A stretch of 64,000 nucleotides of DNA from Frankia gtarii (GTDB taxonomy: Bacteria; Actinomycetota; Actinomycetes; Frankiales; Frankiaceae), in contig NZ_JAMPTM010000003.1 in NCBI RefSeq assembly GCF_025403375.1, positions 24,046-88,045 of the forward strand, in the 5' to 3' direction. Numbering within the stretch: the first letter of the stretch is position 1; the number at the start of each line of letters is the position of its first letter. A model generated the notes under the pieces. It ran no database searches and was not told the origin of the DNA. It worked only from the letters and a program-made list of their open reading frames with translations. Made by a program: the position numbers and the translations under genes. Shown piece by piece: positions 1-8,686 of the stretch.

Positions 1-154
1 GGGTGCCGTCCCACGGTGGGGTGCCGGCGCGGCTGGCGAGCCCGTGCGGGCTGTCGGGCCGGCCGGTCGACGTCACGGTGACCACGGCGTGCACGTCCGT
101 CCCGCCGGGCGGGAGGTACTCGTTCTGGTAGACCTCCGCGGTGAACGCACCCAT
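1..154 (-). CDS. VWA-type protein, N-terminal part (runs off left edge)
   Basis: The minus strand opens with an ATG at 154 and reads MGAFTAEVYQNEYLPPGGTD and onward to the window edge, so only the first 51 residues are visible. Proteins beginning this way, placed directly after a PP2C phosphatase in actinobacteria, are usually von Willebrand factor A-domain proteins of the Ser/Thr kinase locus; the VWA domain itself lies outside the window, so this is inference from the start and the context. The ATG overlaps the stop codon of the upstream phosphatase as ATGA, a sign of translational coupling. Confidence 0.6.
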   Translation of the reverse strand, partial: MGAFTAEVYQNEYLPPGGTDVHAVVTVTSTGRPDSPHGLASRAGTPPWDGT

Positions 155-1269
155 CAGTGATCCACCCTGGCGGCGACCACGGTGATGTTGTCGTGGCCGC
201 CGGCGTCGATGGCGAAGTCGACGAGGTGGCGGGCGACATCGATCGCCGTGCAGTGCGGTGGTAGCTGGTTGACCAGCGAGGCCATCACGTCCGGCCGGGA
301 GGCGTAGTTCCACAACCCGTCGGAGCAGACCAGCACCGTGGCCGGCATCTCGATCGGGAAGATCTCCGTGTGTGGGGCCACGTCCTCGACGTCGCCGCCG
401 AGCCAGCGGGTCAGCGTGTGCGCCCGCCGATGCGTCTCGGCCTCGTTGGCGGGGATGAGACCCGCCCGAGCGGCCTCGGCGGCCCAGGTGTCGTCCGAGG
501 TCAGCCGCTCGCACCAGCGCGGCCCGAGCAGGTAGACCCGGCTGTCGCCGACCCAGCCGACGGTGACCATGCCGGGACCGTCGGGCGTCGGTGGGGTGAC
601 GATGGCGGCGGCGAAGGTGCAGGACGGTGCCATCCGTCCCTCTACTGCGCTGAGCTGGGCGATTGTGGCCTGCGCCGCGTCGACGGCGGCGTGCAGCGCG
701 GCCTCCGCGTCCTCCGGGGAGAAGCCTCCGACGATCGCGCGCGGCGCCGTGCGCGGCTCGTCGTACCCCGAGTACGCCGGCTCCAGGATGTCCAGCATGT
801 CGTCGGCCGCGCTGGCGCCACGAGGGGGGCGGGTGTCGAGGTGGACCGGACGGCCGGGTCCGTGGGCCCGCACGGCGTCCGCGAGCACCGCCATCGCGGT
901 TGCGGCGGCGGCGGCCGATGCCTGACCGGAGCCGGGCGTGGTCGAGACTCCGTCGCACACCACCGCGATGAGCGTGCCGTAGACGACGGCGAGCCCCATC
1001 GCGTCCTCGTTGGTCGTGTGGCGCACCCCCCGGTCGCACACGCCGGCCAGCTCGCCGAGGTCGACCTCGCTGTGGTCGGCGTCGCCGTGCGCCGGGTCCG
1101 GACCCTCCAGCGGGTGGCCGCAGAGCTCGCAGTAGTGGTCGTCGGAGTACACCGGCGCCGCACACACGGGGCAGCGGCCCAGGTCGTCATCGGGGTCGAA
1201 GGCCCCGCTCCCGGTGAGCTGGTAAGCCACCGTGGGTGCGTCGTCGTGCGCGTTGAGGTCCACCGTCAT
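154..1269 (-). CDS. Zinc-ribbon PP2C-family Ser/Thr phosphatase
   Basis: About 371 residues. The N-terminus (MTVDLNAHDD) is followed by a double CxxC zinc ribbon (CPVCAAPVY ... CELCGHPL), then a PP2C fold with the metal-binding motifs VCDRGVRHTTNEDA, VCDGVS, VGDSRVYLL, CSDGLWNY and GGHDNITVV. It should remove phosphate from proteins phosphorylated by PknB-type kinases, in the cytosol. The ATG at 1269 was chosen because the sequence before it is low-complexity Arg-rich and unlike the family; no strong Shine-Dalgarno is visible. The stop overlaps the start of the next gene (ATGA), so the two are probably coupled. Confidence 0.9.
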   Translation of the reverse strand: MTVDLNAHDDAPTVAYQLTGSGAFDPDDDLGRCPVCAAPVYSDDHYCELCGHPLEGPDPAHGDADHSEVDLGELAGVCDRGVRHTTNEDAMGLAVVYGTLIAVVCDGVSTTPGSGQASAAAAATAMAVLADAVRAHGPGRPVHLDTRPPRGASAADDMLDILEPAYSGYDEPRTAPRAIVGGFSPEDAEAALHAAVDAAQATIAQLSAVEGRMAPSCTFAAAIVTPPTPDGPGMVTVGWVGDSRVYLLGPRWCERLTSDDTWAAEAARAGLIPANEAETHRRAHTLTRWLGGDVEDVAPHTEIFPIEMPATVLVCSDGLWNYASRPDVMASLVNQLPPHCTAIDVARHLVDFAIDAGGHDNITVVAARVDH

Positions 1270-1916
1270 GCCGCCGGGAGGGAACGTTCGCGTGCGGGCG
1301 GTGTGCGCAGAGCCATGTGCTGGGTGCCTCCTGCCCCTGCTGATCCGGTTATCGGAGCTCGCCGCCGTCGCTCCGCGACGCCGAGGGCGCACGGCCGGCG
1401 ACCGGACGAACTGGTCACACGCGTCGAGCTGGTCATCCTGGATTCATGGGACGTATTCTCCCAGCTTCCCCCGCGGCCCGTCGACGACGGAGATCGCCCT
1501 GGGCGAGCCAGGTCCCGGCGCATCCTCCTTCGCCGGTGCGCAAACTCAACAGAGCGTAAGGGTCGAGTGTCGACGATGGTGGCGGCCATGCCACCGCCGG
1601 GGCGTCGGCCGTGGCGGCCGACCCGGGCCCGCGCTCGTCGATCATCGGCTGGACCTCCGCTCGGGCCGAACCGGCTGGGACCACCCAGGTCACCGGCGTG
1701 GGACTGCCGCCTCAGGATAGGGCGCCGGACAGCCCCGAACGACCATGTCGTGGCAGGTGGTCGGGTTCGAGCCCGTCAGACCCCCGACCGGGGGCCCCTG
1801 GCGGGCTCGCCAGCCGGGCCGGGGCGGTCGTGTTCGGCGCCGGCCGCGTCCCCGGCGCCGGCCGTATACCGTGGTGACATGGTCATTTCCGCGGCGCACG
1901 CCGGTCGGTGGCACTG
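1270..1916. other. Intergenic region between divergent genes, with tandem hairpins
   Basis: No convincing gene. It should hold the promoters of the phosphatase (minus) and rlmB (plus). Two small perfect hairpins sit side by side: CCCCC-GACC-GGGGG at 1781-1794 and CTGGCG-GGCT-CGCCAG at 1798-1813. A TATACC at 1865-1870 could be a -10 box for rlmB, but no matching -35 box is clear. Confidence 0.4.
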
Positions 1917-2945
1917 ATGGCCGGCGCCGCGCGCCGCGGTGGCGGCGGGATCGCCCGGGGCGGGCAGGGCGGCCGGGCCGGTAAGACGGGCTCGCATCGC
2001 AAGGGAGCCGGTGCCGGCAGCGGTGGCCAGGGCCGCAAGGCCCTGGAGGGCCGTAAGGCGACCCCGCCAGCCCATCTGCGTCCCGGCCATCCCGCCCAGC
2101 GCCGGGCGGCCGCCGGCCGGGCCGCGCAAACCGGGGAGCGGGGGCGGGGCGCCGCCGACGCAGCCCAGGCCGGGCAGGCAGGCCCGCGCTCGCGGCGGCC
2201 CGAGGCCGACGAGCTGGTCGTCGGCCGCAACGCGGTGGTCGAGGCGCTGCGCGCCGGGGTGCCGGCGTCGAGCCTCTACGTCGCCGGTGGCCTGGACTTC
2301 GATGAGCGGCTCGCCGACGCGCGCCGCCTTGCCGCGCGGGCGGGGATCGCGGTGGTCGACGTCGCCCGCCCGGACCTCGACCGGATGTGCGGCACGGCGC
2401 CGCATCAGGGGCTCGCCCTGTCGGTCCCGCCGTTTCGCTACGCGCATCCCGACGACCTGCTTGCCCGCGTGCGTGCCTCGGCTCCCGGCCTGCTGGTCGC
2501 GCTCGACGGCGTCACCGATCCCCGCAATCTCGGTGCCGTGGTGCGATCCGCGGCGGCCTTCGGCGCCCATGGCGTCGTGGTGCCCGAGCGACGCGCCGCC
2601 GGGATAACCGCCGCCGCCTGGAAGACGTCGGCGGGTGCCGCCGCCCGGCTGCCGGTCGCCCGAGCCACCAATCTCGCGAGGACCCTGGTGTCCTTCGCCG
2701 AGTCCGGCCTGTTCGTCGTCGGGCTGGCCGCGGACGCCGACACGACCATCGACGAGCTGGAGATGGCAACCGATCCGATCGTGCTGGTGATCGGGTCCGA
2801 GGGGCGTGGGCTGTCCCGGCTGGTCGAGGAGCGCTGCGACGTGACAGTCCGCATTCCGATGGCCGGGGCGGTCGAGTCCCTCAACGCCGGAGTGGCCGCC
2901 GGCATTGCGCTGGCCGAGATCGCCCGCCGCCGCCGCCGCGCCTGA
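1917..2945 (+). CDS. rlmB: 23S rRNA (guanosine-2'-O-)-methyltransferase RlmB
   Basis: A SpoU/TrmH-family (SPOUT, trefoil-knot) 2'-O-methyltransferase that modifies 23S rRNA using S-adenosylmethionine. A basic, Gly-rich N-terminal tail (about 95 residues) is followed by the substrate-binding domain ([16 protein letters not shown]) and the catalytic domain with its three motifs: [24 protein letters not shown] and [13 protein letters not shown]. The tail with GSHRKG and GLEGR-like segments is typical of actinobacterial RlmB. The ATG at 1917 matches the usual start; a GTG three codons earlier (1908) is also possible. No IspF or CysS gene lies upstream, unlike in many actinobacteria. Confidence 0.93.
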   Translation: MAGAARRGGGGIARGGQGGRAGKTGSHRKGAGAGSGGQGRKALEGRKATPPAHLRPGHPAQRRAAAGRAAQTGERGRGAADAAQAGQAGPRSRRPEADELVVGRNAVVEALRAGVPASSLYVAGGLDFDERLADARRLAARAGIAVVDVARPDLDRMCGTAPHQGLALSVPPFRYAHPDDLLARVRASAPGLLVALDGVTDPRNLGAVVRSAAAFGAHGVVVPERRAAGITAAAWKTSAGAAARLPVARATNLARTLVSFAESGLFVVGLAADADTTIDELEMATDPIVLVIGSEGRGLSRLVEERCDVTVRIPMAGAVESLNAGVAAGIALAEIARRRRRA

Positions 2946-3081
2946 CCGATTCCCGATTCCCGGTGCCCCCGGAAGGTCACGCAGCCGAGTAACTCGCGGC
3001 GGAATGCGCAGACCGCCCCGGCGTCCTTGTAGCCTCATGCCCTAACTTGGGCGTCGGGCCATCTCGGGGGAACGGACGACG

Positions 3082-5223
3082 GTGCGGGGCAGGCGGGAAT
3101 CGTCGGCGCGGCTGTTCGTGCTGCCGAGTTTCCTCATGGCCGAACCGCGCCCGCAGCTGACGCTGCTCCCCACCATCGCGTTGCGGCAGGTGCTGGAGGC
3201 GGTCTTCGCGGCGCTGCGACTGTATGCGGCGCTCTTCCTCGTCGGCTGCGTGCTGCTGTGGCACGGCTGGTATGCGAGCCACCCGTTCGCCCTGTTGATC
3301 GCGGCGCTGGCGGTTGCCTGGTCGCTGACGTTCGCCCTGGTCGCGCTGCGTCGCGGTATCGGGCGGGCGCTGTCGGCCGGCAATGTGGCCGCGGCCCTGG
3401 CCCTGGCCTCTGGGGCACGCCTGTGGCTGCCGCCGGAGTCGGTCGGGGAGTCGGCCTCGTTCGTGCTGCTCGCGGCGACGCACGCGACCGCGGTGGCCGC
3501 CTGGGCCTTCCCCACCGGCCCGTTCCTGGCCGTGACGGTGCTGACGGCCGGTGCCTTCGCGGCCGGGGCGTCCGCCGACGGGCCGCCGTCCCCGGCGCCG
3601 CTGATCATCATCGTCTGCGTGGGGCTGCTCGTCCGGTACGTCATGCCCCAGGTGCGCGCGCTCGCGGGTGGGGCGGAGGCGCAGCTGGCCGCGGTGGCCA
3701 AGCGGCGCGTCGGCGAGGACGACGTGCTCATCCTGCTGCGGGCGCAGCGGGAACGTGAGCTGTCGATCCACAACGCGGTGCTCAACACCCTGACCGGTAT
3801 CGCCTGGGGCGGTGGTGCCGACGGGCATCTCACCCGCCGCCGCTGCGCCGAAGGCGCGATGGCCCTGACGGGGCTGCTCGGCGAGCGCGACCCACCGCGG
3901 TGGGTCGGCCCGGTGCGGCGGCCGGCGGACGCCGAGATCCTGGTGTCGGCGCGTGGGCCGAGGGCCGACGAGGGCGCGGACGGCGAGCTGGTGATCGGGC
4001 CCGGGCCGGCCGGCCACCTGCCCGGTGGGCCCGGAGGTCCGGACTCCTGGGCGCCGGTGGCGCCCGCGGCCGGCTCGCTGCGTGCCCTCTACACTATGCG
4101 GTTACGCCGCGCGACCAGTCGGTTCGCCGCGCTCTGGCTGATCCTGCTGGTCCTGCCCGCCGGTCGCGCCCTGCCGCAGGTCCGTTCGGTCCCGCTGGCG
4201 CTCGCGATGCTGCTGGCGCCGTTCGCCGCGGTAGCTGTCGCCCGGCGGCGCTTCCGGACCGGGCCGTTGTCGCAGCCGGAGGCGGCGGCCGTGGTGCTGC
4301 TCTGCCTGGGGATCACGCTGGGAGGCGGGTGGAACGCCGCCGACGCCGACGGGGCGCGGATGATGGCGTGGCCGATGCTCAGCCTGCCACCACTGTTGAT
4401 GTTGGTGACGGTGTCCCGCCCGATGTGGCGATGGGTGCTCGCGTCCGTTGCCGTCGCCGCCGCCATGATCGCGGTGAGCCTGCTGTTCAACCCGTGGGAC
4501 CCGCTGTCGCTGTCCGCTCTTCTCCTGTGGCTCTACTATTTGTGGATCATGCAGATTTGCCTGGTCATGGTGGGTCCGCTGCTGTGGAGCACGGCCGATG
4601 TCCGCGCCTGGGCCGGCCATTGCGAGCGGGAGCTGGGCCAGCGGGCGGAGAACCGGGACCAGCTGCGTGAGCGTCGCCGAGGCCTGCTGCGGGCCGTCGA
4701 GCGGGATGTGGCGCCGCTGCTGGCCGCCGTCGCGGCGGGCCGGCTTGACCCGCGGGCTGAGGTCGTGCGCTCGGAATGTGCCCGCCGTGCGGTCGCCGTG
4801 CGGCGGCTGCTGTTCGACGACGACGCCGTGCACAGCGCGATCGGAGAGGCCATCGATGCCGCCGAACGGCACGGCACGGTCGTGTCCAGCCAGATCTCCG
4901 GCGGCCTCGACCAGCTGCCCACGTCGGTGCGCGGCGAGTTCGTCGAGCAGCTCCACCACGCGCTGCGGGTGATGCCGAGCCGTCGGGTGCTGCTCACCAT
5001 CACCGCTCAGTCTCGTACCGCGAGCCTGTTTCTGTCCTGTTCATGGCCGGCGGGTCAGGTGCCGCCGGCGCCGTCGGGTCGAGCCATCGACATGATTGTC
5101 GACGTCGACGACGGGCAGCTCTGCATGGAGTTGCGCTGGCCGCCCGCGGGCACGCCGCCCCGGCTGGGAGGACCACCCGGGCTGGGAGTGCTGACCGGAG
5201 GCCCGCCCGCGGAGAGGACCTGA
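3082..5223 (+). CDS. Membrane protein resembling a degenerate sensor kinase
   Basis: 713 residues with two separate blocks of hydrophobic helices (about residues 40-200 and 340-500). Between them is a cytosolic stretch with ERELSIHNAVLNTLTGIAWG (His near residue 231), which looks like the H-box of NarL-type kinases (LHDTVLxTLT). The C-terminal 200 residues are helical and then beta-rich, as in a kinase core, but the N, G1 and G2 boxes of an ATPase domain are not visible. It may therefore be a pseudokinase or signalling scaffold. Start is GTG 3082 after GGGGGAACGG; an ATG at 3136 is the alternative. A strong hairpin follows the gene, so it is probably monocistronic. Confidence 0.6.
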   Translation: MRGRRESSARLFVLPSFLMAEPRPQLTLLPTIALRQVLEAVFAALRLYAALFLVGCVLLWHGWYASHPFALLIAALAVAWSLTFALVALRRGIGRALSAGNVAAALALASGARLWLPPESVGESASFVLLAATHATAVAAWAFPTGPFLAVTVLTAGAFAAGASADGPPSPAPLIIIVCVGLLVRYVMPQVRALAGGAEAQLAAVAKRRVGEDDVLILLRAQRERELSIHNAVLNTLTGIAWGGGADGHLTRRRCAEGAMALTGLLGERDPPRWVGPVRRPADAEILVSARGPRADEGADGELVIGPGPAGHLPGGPGGPDSWAPVAPAAGSLRALYTMRLRRATSRFAALWLILLVLPAGRALPQVRSVPLALAMLLAPFAAVAVARRRFRTGPLSQPEAAAVVLLCLGITLGGGWNAADADGARMMAWPMLSLPPLLMLVTVSRPMWRWVLASVAVAAAMIAVSLLFNPWDPLSLSALLLWLYYLWIMQICLVMVGPLLWSTADVRAWAGHCERELGQRAENRDQLRERRRGLLRAVERDVAPLLAAVAAGRLDPRAEVVRSECARRAVAVRRLLFDDDAVHSAIGEAIDAAERHGTVVSSQISGGLDQLPTSVRGEFVEQLHHALRVMPSRRVLLTITAQSRTASLFLSCSWPAGQVPPAPSGRAIDMIVDVDDGQLCMELRWPPAGTPPRLGGPPGLGVLTGGPPAERT

Positions 5224-5248
5224 CCGGAGGCCCGCCCGTGGAGAGGAC
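5191..5248 (+). repeat. 29-bp tandem duplication across a stop codon
   Basis: Two near-identical 29-bp copies (5191-5219 and 5220-5248, one mismatch), each containing GACCGGAGGCCCGCCCG. The first copy encodes the last residues of the preceding protein, and the TGA stop lies at the start of the second copy. Confidence 0.8.
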
Positions 5249-5249
5249 G

Positions 5250-5281
5250 GAGCCCCGCCCCCCGGATGGAGGGCGGGGCTC
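5250..5281 (+). terminator. Strong GC hairpin after the pseudokinase gene
   Basis: GAGCCCCGCCC, a 10-nt loop, then GGGCGGGGCTC: an 11-bp perfect stem 27 bp after the stop codon. There is no T-run, as is common for terminators in high-GC actinobacteria. Confidence 0.7.
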
Positions 5282-5406
5282 CTGACCCGCGCTGGGTCGC
5301 GTCGCCTCGCGCAGGCTGCGGCTCACGGTCCGCCGAGCACGATCTAATTGATCATGTGCGGATCAGGGCCGGCCGAGTGCGGATGTCGGCGCGCTGTATC
5401 GGGGCC

Positions 5407-5787
5407 TCAGATCCGGTGTCCCCAGCAGGACTTCGACGCGTACCAGGGGCTGGTACCCGCCTGCGCGTACAGCTGCCGCGCGCGCTGCCACTGCTCCCCG
5501 ACGCTGGCGTGCTGCGGCAGGCCCCTGCCGCCCAGGCCGTGCCACGTACTGGGCAGGAACTGGAACAGGCCGCCGGCTCCGATGGAGTTGACCGCGTGCG
5601 GGTTCCCGCCGGATTCGCAGGGAATGACGGCGCGCAGGAAGTGATCTGCGTTGGGGGCCGCGCTGGCCGGCTGGGACAGCGCGAGGCCGCCGCCGACGGA
5701 GGCGGCGAGAGTGGTGGCGATGACTGCGGCCCGGGTGCCGAGCTTGATCCGGTTGAGGCCCCGACCGAGCGAACGAGCGTTGGACAT
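5407..5787 (-). CDS. Rpf-like secreted transglycosylase
   Basis: 126 residues. A Sec signal peptide (hydrophobic ATTLAASVGGGLALSQPASA, cleavage after ASA) precedes a resuscitation-promoting-factor-type lysozyme fold: CESGGN holds the catalytic Glu, followed by GAGGLFQFLPSTWHGLGG and a second Cys near the C-terminus (SKSCWGH) for the disulphide. It should cleave peptidoglycan outside the cell and help exit from dormancy or spore germination. Start is ATG 5787 with GGGAAGGG upstream. It carries only the catalytic domain, with no LysM or G5 domain. The leader is a c-di-AMP riboswitch, so expression should fall when c-di-AMP is high. Confidence 0.88.
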   Translation of the reverse strand: MSNARSLGRGLNRIKLGTRAAVIATTLAASVGGGLALSQPASAAPNADHFLRAVIPCESGGNPHAVNSIGAGGLFQFLPSTWHGLGGRGLPQHASVGEQWQRARQLYAQAGTSPWYASKSCWGHRI

Positions 5788-5802
5788 TGAGTTACCCTTC
5801 CC

Positions 5803-5990
5803 CACGCCTACGAGGTGAGCTGTCGGGTTCGGGCTGGGAATGCCCGGCCGCGGTTCTCGGCTTCACCCCTAGGGCGCCTGAACTCGGCGCCCGAAATTGG
5901 TTCCCCCATCCCTGCCACAGGTTTGATTCTCGTCGGGTGGGAGCAGGGTTCGGCGTGCCACCCGACGTCTGCCATCAGTTGACGGCATGG
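5803..5990 (-). ncRNA. c-di-AMP (ydaO-yuaA) riboswitch
   Basis: The leader upstream of the Rpf-like gene has the conserved ydaO segments in order on the minus strand: GGGGGAACC, then GGGGTGAAGCC, then CCGAACCCGACAGCT and CACCTCGTAGGCG just before the ribosome binding site. This class binds c-di-AMP and in actinobacteria commonly controls cell-wall hydrolase (rpf) genes. The 3' end lies about 15 nt before the start codon, so control may act on translation or by early termination. Boundaries are approximate. Confidence 0.85.
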
Positions 5991-5995
5991 CGACG

Positions 5996-6026
5996 AACAT
6001 AGCTGAGCGTGACCCGGAGAAATCAA
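5996..6026 (-). promoter_or_regulatory. Possible promoter of the riboswitch-rpf transcript
   Basis: On the minus strand TTGATT (6026-6021) and TATGTT (6001-5996) are separated by 19 nt, or 18 nt if the -10 box is read as CTATGT. A start just below 5990 would match the 5' end of the riboswitch. Confidence 0.4.
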
Positions 6027-6154
6027 GGGTACGTGAGGATCGACACAGTACGTTCTAATATCTTTAAATGATCTCTGAATTGCGATTTCGCGCCCGCGTG
6101 GCGCGCCCGATTTTAACGGCCTTCGGCGCACCTGGAAATACCTGATCTGCGGTT

Positions 6155-6204
6155 GACCTGCCACGCTCACCGTAAATCTTCCACGGTGCGTGGCAGGTCT
6201 TTTT
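6155..6204 (+). terminator. Classic intrinsic terminator with T-run, no gene upstream
   Basis: GACCTGCCACG (6155-6165) pairs perfectly with CGTGGCAGGTC (6189-6199); an inner CACCGT/ACGGTG stem extends it after a 2-nt bulge, with a 9-nt loop, and TTTTT follows. This is one of the few T-rich terminators in the window. No gene precedes it on the plus strand, so it may end a small RNA. The surrounding 6010-6412 is unusually AT-rich and holds no visible gene. Confidence 0.75.
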
Positions 6205-6412
6205 CCGGGCGTGGCGAGAGGGCCTGCTACCCGCGTTGCCGGCAAAGCTAACGGAGCCGAAGAAAAATTTCGCGGTCACCGTGGCGGTAACGCCGATTTT
6301 TCGCTTTTCCGAACTATACGGTACGCAACCAGTAGTCCCGCTTGTGCGGATGTGTCCACCGACTGGGCCACGGGCCTGTCGGTGACCGATGCCCGGCCGG
6401 GGCGACGGGGTC

Positions 6413-8071
6413 TCAGGGGTGGTAGGTCCAGGCCGAACCGGTGCCGCGGTACTGCTCGACGGGGATGGGCACGACCCCGGGCCGCATCCGGTCGGTGTAG
6501 AGGTGCCCGTGCAGGTGGTCGATCTCGTGCGCGACCAGGCGGGCCAGACCCTGGCGGTACACCGTGATGTGCCGGCGGCCGGAGATGTCGGTGTGCTCCA
6601 CGTGCAGCTCCAGGGAACGCGGCACGATCCCGCGGACGTCGAAGAAGCTCAGGCACCCCTCGTACTGCTCGTCGCTCTCGGGGGCGGACTCGATGACGCG
6701 TGGATTGAGCAGGGTGAGGATGTCGCCGTCCGCCGACCGCACGATCGCCGCGGCCCGGTTGATCCCGATCTGGGGCGCGGCGATGCCCATCCCCTTGCCG
6801 AAGGTGTGCAGCGCGGACACCCGTTCCATGGCCGATGACAGCTCGGCGACGACGCGGCGGGCATCCTCGGCCTCGGCGGGCAGCCCGAACGACCGGGCCG
6901 GCTGGTGGAGCATGGGATCGCCGATCTGGACGATGCCCGTCGCGGCCATCTGCTCGCTGGGCCTGGGAACGGTCCGGTCGGCCGGGTTCCGGCTCGTCGC
7001 CCCGGCCCGGAAATTCCATTCCAGGCGATACCGGGCGTGCAGGGGTGGCTTGCTGGTGGACCAGGTGAACACCCGCCTGTCGGCGGCATCCGCGCGGGCG
7101 ATCGCCGTGCGGAACGGGAAGGCGTCCGCGGTCATCGACGTCTCCATGCCCCACACCACGGGATCGACCTCGGCGGGGAAGTCCAGCACGACCGACAGGA
7201 AACTGGTCGGTACCCGGACGGCTCGCTGGAACCATGGGCCCCACTTCTCCTCGCCGACCCGGTAGCTGTATTCGATCCACGCCGATTCACCCGGGTAGAG
7301 GGGGAATCGACCCTGATTGTTCTCGAAGAGGAGCCAGACCTCCTTCAGTGCGTCCCAGTCGGTCTTGACCTGCCAGGACATCTGCTCGTCGCCGCAATGT
7401 GCGCTAAGCTGCAGCTCCTCCCAGCGCAGCGGATTGCTGCGGTAGAGCCGGGCGGAGCGCTCCTGGTCCCCGGGAAAGCGGTCGACGGAGATCCGCATCA
7501 GGTAGCGCGTCACCGGTTCGATGCCGGTGTTGAGCACCCGTCGGCGCTGGTGGGCGACGTACATGCCGTCCTCATAGCGGAGCTCGGCGCGGTCCTCCTC
7601 AACGACGAGCCCACCGGAGTCGGGGCCGCCGCGGGCTGTCCGGGATGACTCGGCCGGCGCGGCCGCGGCAATGGGGGACGCCGCGCCCCCCGGCGGCGGG
7701 GGCACTTCGCCGCCGGGGCCGGCCGGCCGGGCACCCGTGCCCCTTGTTCGGGGGACGCCGTCGCCAGGCTCGCCGGTCGCCTCCCAGGGGCGCGCGGCGA
7801 GGTGGAAGTAGGCGCCCGGGATGCGTAGCGCGTCGGCGATGCGCTCGATCAGGGAGAGCCGAGCGATGTGGTCCTCGCCCTGCATGATCCGGCTGACCCG
7901 GCTCTGGCTGAGGCCTTCGACCGGGGACGCGATGCGGTTCTGGCTCGCGCCGTCGTACTTCTTCATCAATCGGAAGGCCATCCGGAAGTCCCGGGTCTCG
8001 CAGGCGGTCCGGAAGTCGGGCCGGGCGAGCAGGACGCGAGAGACCCGGTAGGGACCGGATTCGTAGGACAT
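6413..8071 (-). CDS. HTH-peptide deformylase fusion protein
   Basis: 552 residues. Residues about 41-95 form an XRE-like helix-turn-helix (QNRIASPVEGLSQSRVSRIM, then LSLIERIADALRIP). Residues 96-160 are a Pro/Gly/Ala linker. Residues 160-370 are a beta-rich domain of unknown type. Residues 375-545 are a complete peptide deformylase with all three motifs: GMGIAAPQIG (427-436), EGCLSF (471-476) and HEIDH (515-519). The metal-binding Cys and both His are present, so it could be active. The usual bacterial Def is about 170-200 residues with no DNA-binding part. Start is ATG 8071 after GGAAGG. A palindrome about 100 bp upstream may be its own operator. Its role is not known: a regulator that removes formyl groups, or one that uses the fold to sense peptides. 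Confidence 0.85.
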   Translation of the reverse strand: MSYESGPYRVSRVLLARPDFRTACETRDFRMAFRLMKKYDGASQNRIASPVEGLSQSRVSRIMQGEDHIARLSLIERIADALRIPGAYFHLAARPWEATGEPGDGVPRTRGTGARPAGPGGEVPPPPGGAASPIAAAAPAESSRTARGGPDSGGLVVEEDRAELRYEDGMYVAHQRRRVLNTGIEPVTRYLMRISVDRFPGDQERSARLYRSNPLRWEELQLSAHCGDEQMSWQVKTDWDALKEVWLLFENNQGRFPLYPGESAWIEYSYRVGEEKWGPWFQRAVRVPTSFLSVVLDFPAEVDPVVWGMETSMTADAFPFRTAIARADAADRRVFTWSTSKPPLHARYRLEWNFRAGATSRNPADRTVPRPSEQMAATGIVQIGDPMLHQPARSFGLPAEAEDARRVVAELSSAMERVSALHTFGKGMGIAAPQIGINRAAAIVRSADGDILTLLNPRVIESAPESDEQYEGCLSFFDVRGIVPRSLELHVEHTDISGRRHITVYRQGLARLVAHEIDHLHGHLYTDRMRPGVVPIPVEQYRGTGSAWTYHP

Positions 8072-8686
8072 CGCCCGGCCTTCCGTCCAGCTCCGACATG
8101 TGTCGATCGCCGTGCCAGGACGGCGGAAAGCCCCCGGCGTCAGGCTCCGGCTGATGTATCGGAATGATGACGTTATGCCAAACCGGCATAGTTTGCCGGC
8201 GCTTGCCGGCACCGCGGGGTTGTCGCGGATCCGACATACGGCCGGGCTGGACGGCCGGGCGGCATCGGGGCGGATCTGGTACGAGGCCCGCGGCCCCCGT
8301 CTACGTCCCACCCGGCCGGGCCATCCCTTCCCGCCCCATTTGGGAGGAATCGAGGCTGCCCCGCGGCGTCGGCGCGGGGCGCGCCTCGGCGGCTGTGGTC
8401 CGGTCCGGACCACAGCGGCCAATACGAAAAGAGCATGCCTGACTGACGTTTCCCGGCCACCGCGACGCGGGCGAACCTGGAAGCAGGCCGGCCCCGCCCC
8501 GCGTCGAGCCGCGACCTCCGCCGGGCGGGGCCGGCGCACCCGGCGGCCCGGTCGACCACCGTCAGCCCGGATGGGAGGGGCGCAGCGAGGGCCACCGATC
8601 TCGGTGGCCGCCACCGGCGTTGCTGGCGGCCACCGGTGTGGCCGGCCGGGCGGACGCTGAAGCGGGGCGGCAGGCACGGAAGGGCG
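8072..8686. other. Divergent intergenic region
   Basis: No convincing gene. It holds the promoter region of the HTH-deformylase gene and the TATGCC/GGCATA palindrome. The rest is GC-rich without clear signals. Confidence 0.4.
8174..8190. promoter_or_regulatory. Candidate operator palindrome TATGCC-N5-GGCATA
   Basis: A perfect 6-bp inverted repeat with a 5-nt spacer (AAACC), directly followed by two further GCCGGC half-sites (8195-8210). It lies about 100 bp before the start of the HTH-deformylase gene, where an autoregulatory site would be expected. Confidence 0.5.

Noticed and set aside
1755..1795. tRNA-like T-arm (GGTCGGGTTCGAGCCCGTC) in the phosphatase-rlmB gap
   Set aside because: No matching D-arm, anticodon arm or acceptor stem could be folded around it; the T-stem does not pair properly.
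370..1917. 515-codon open frame opposite the PP2C gene
   Set aside because: Lies antisense to a clear phosphatase and has no recognisable domain.
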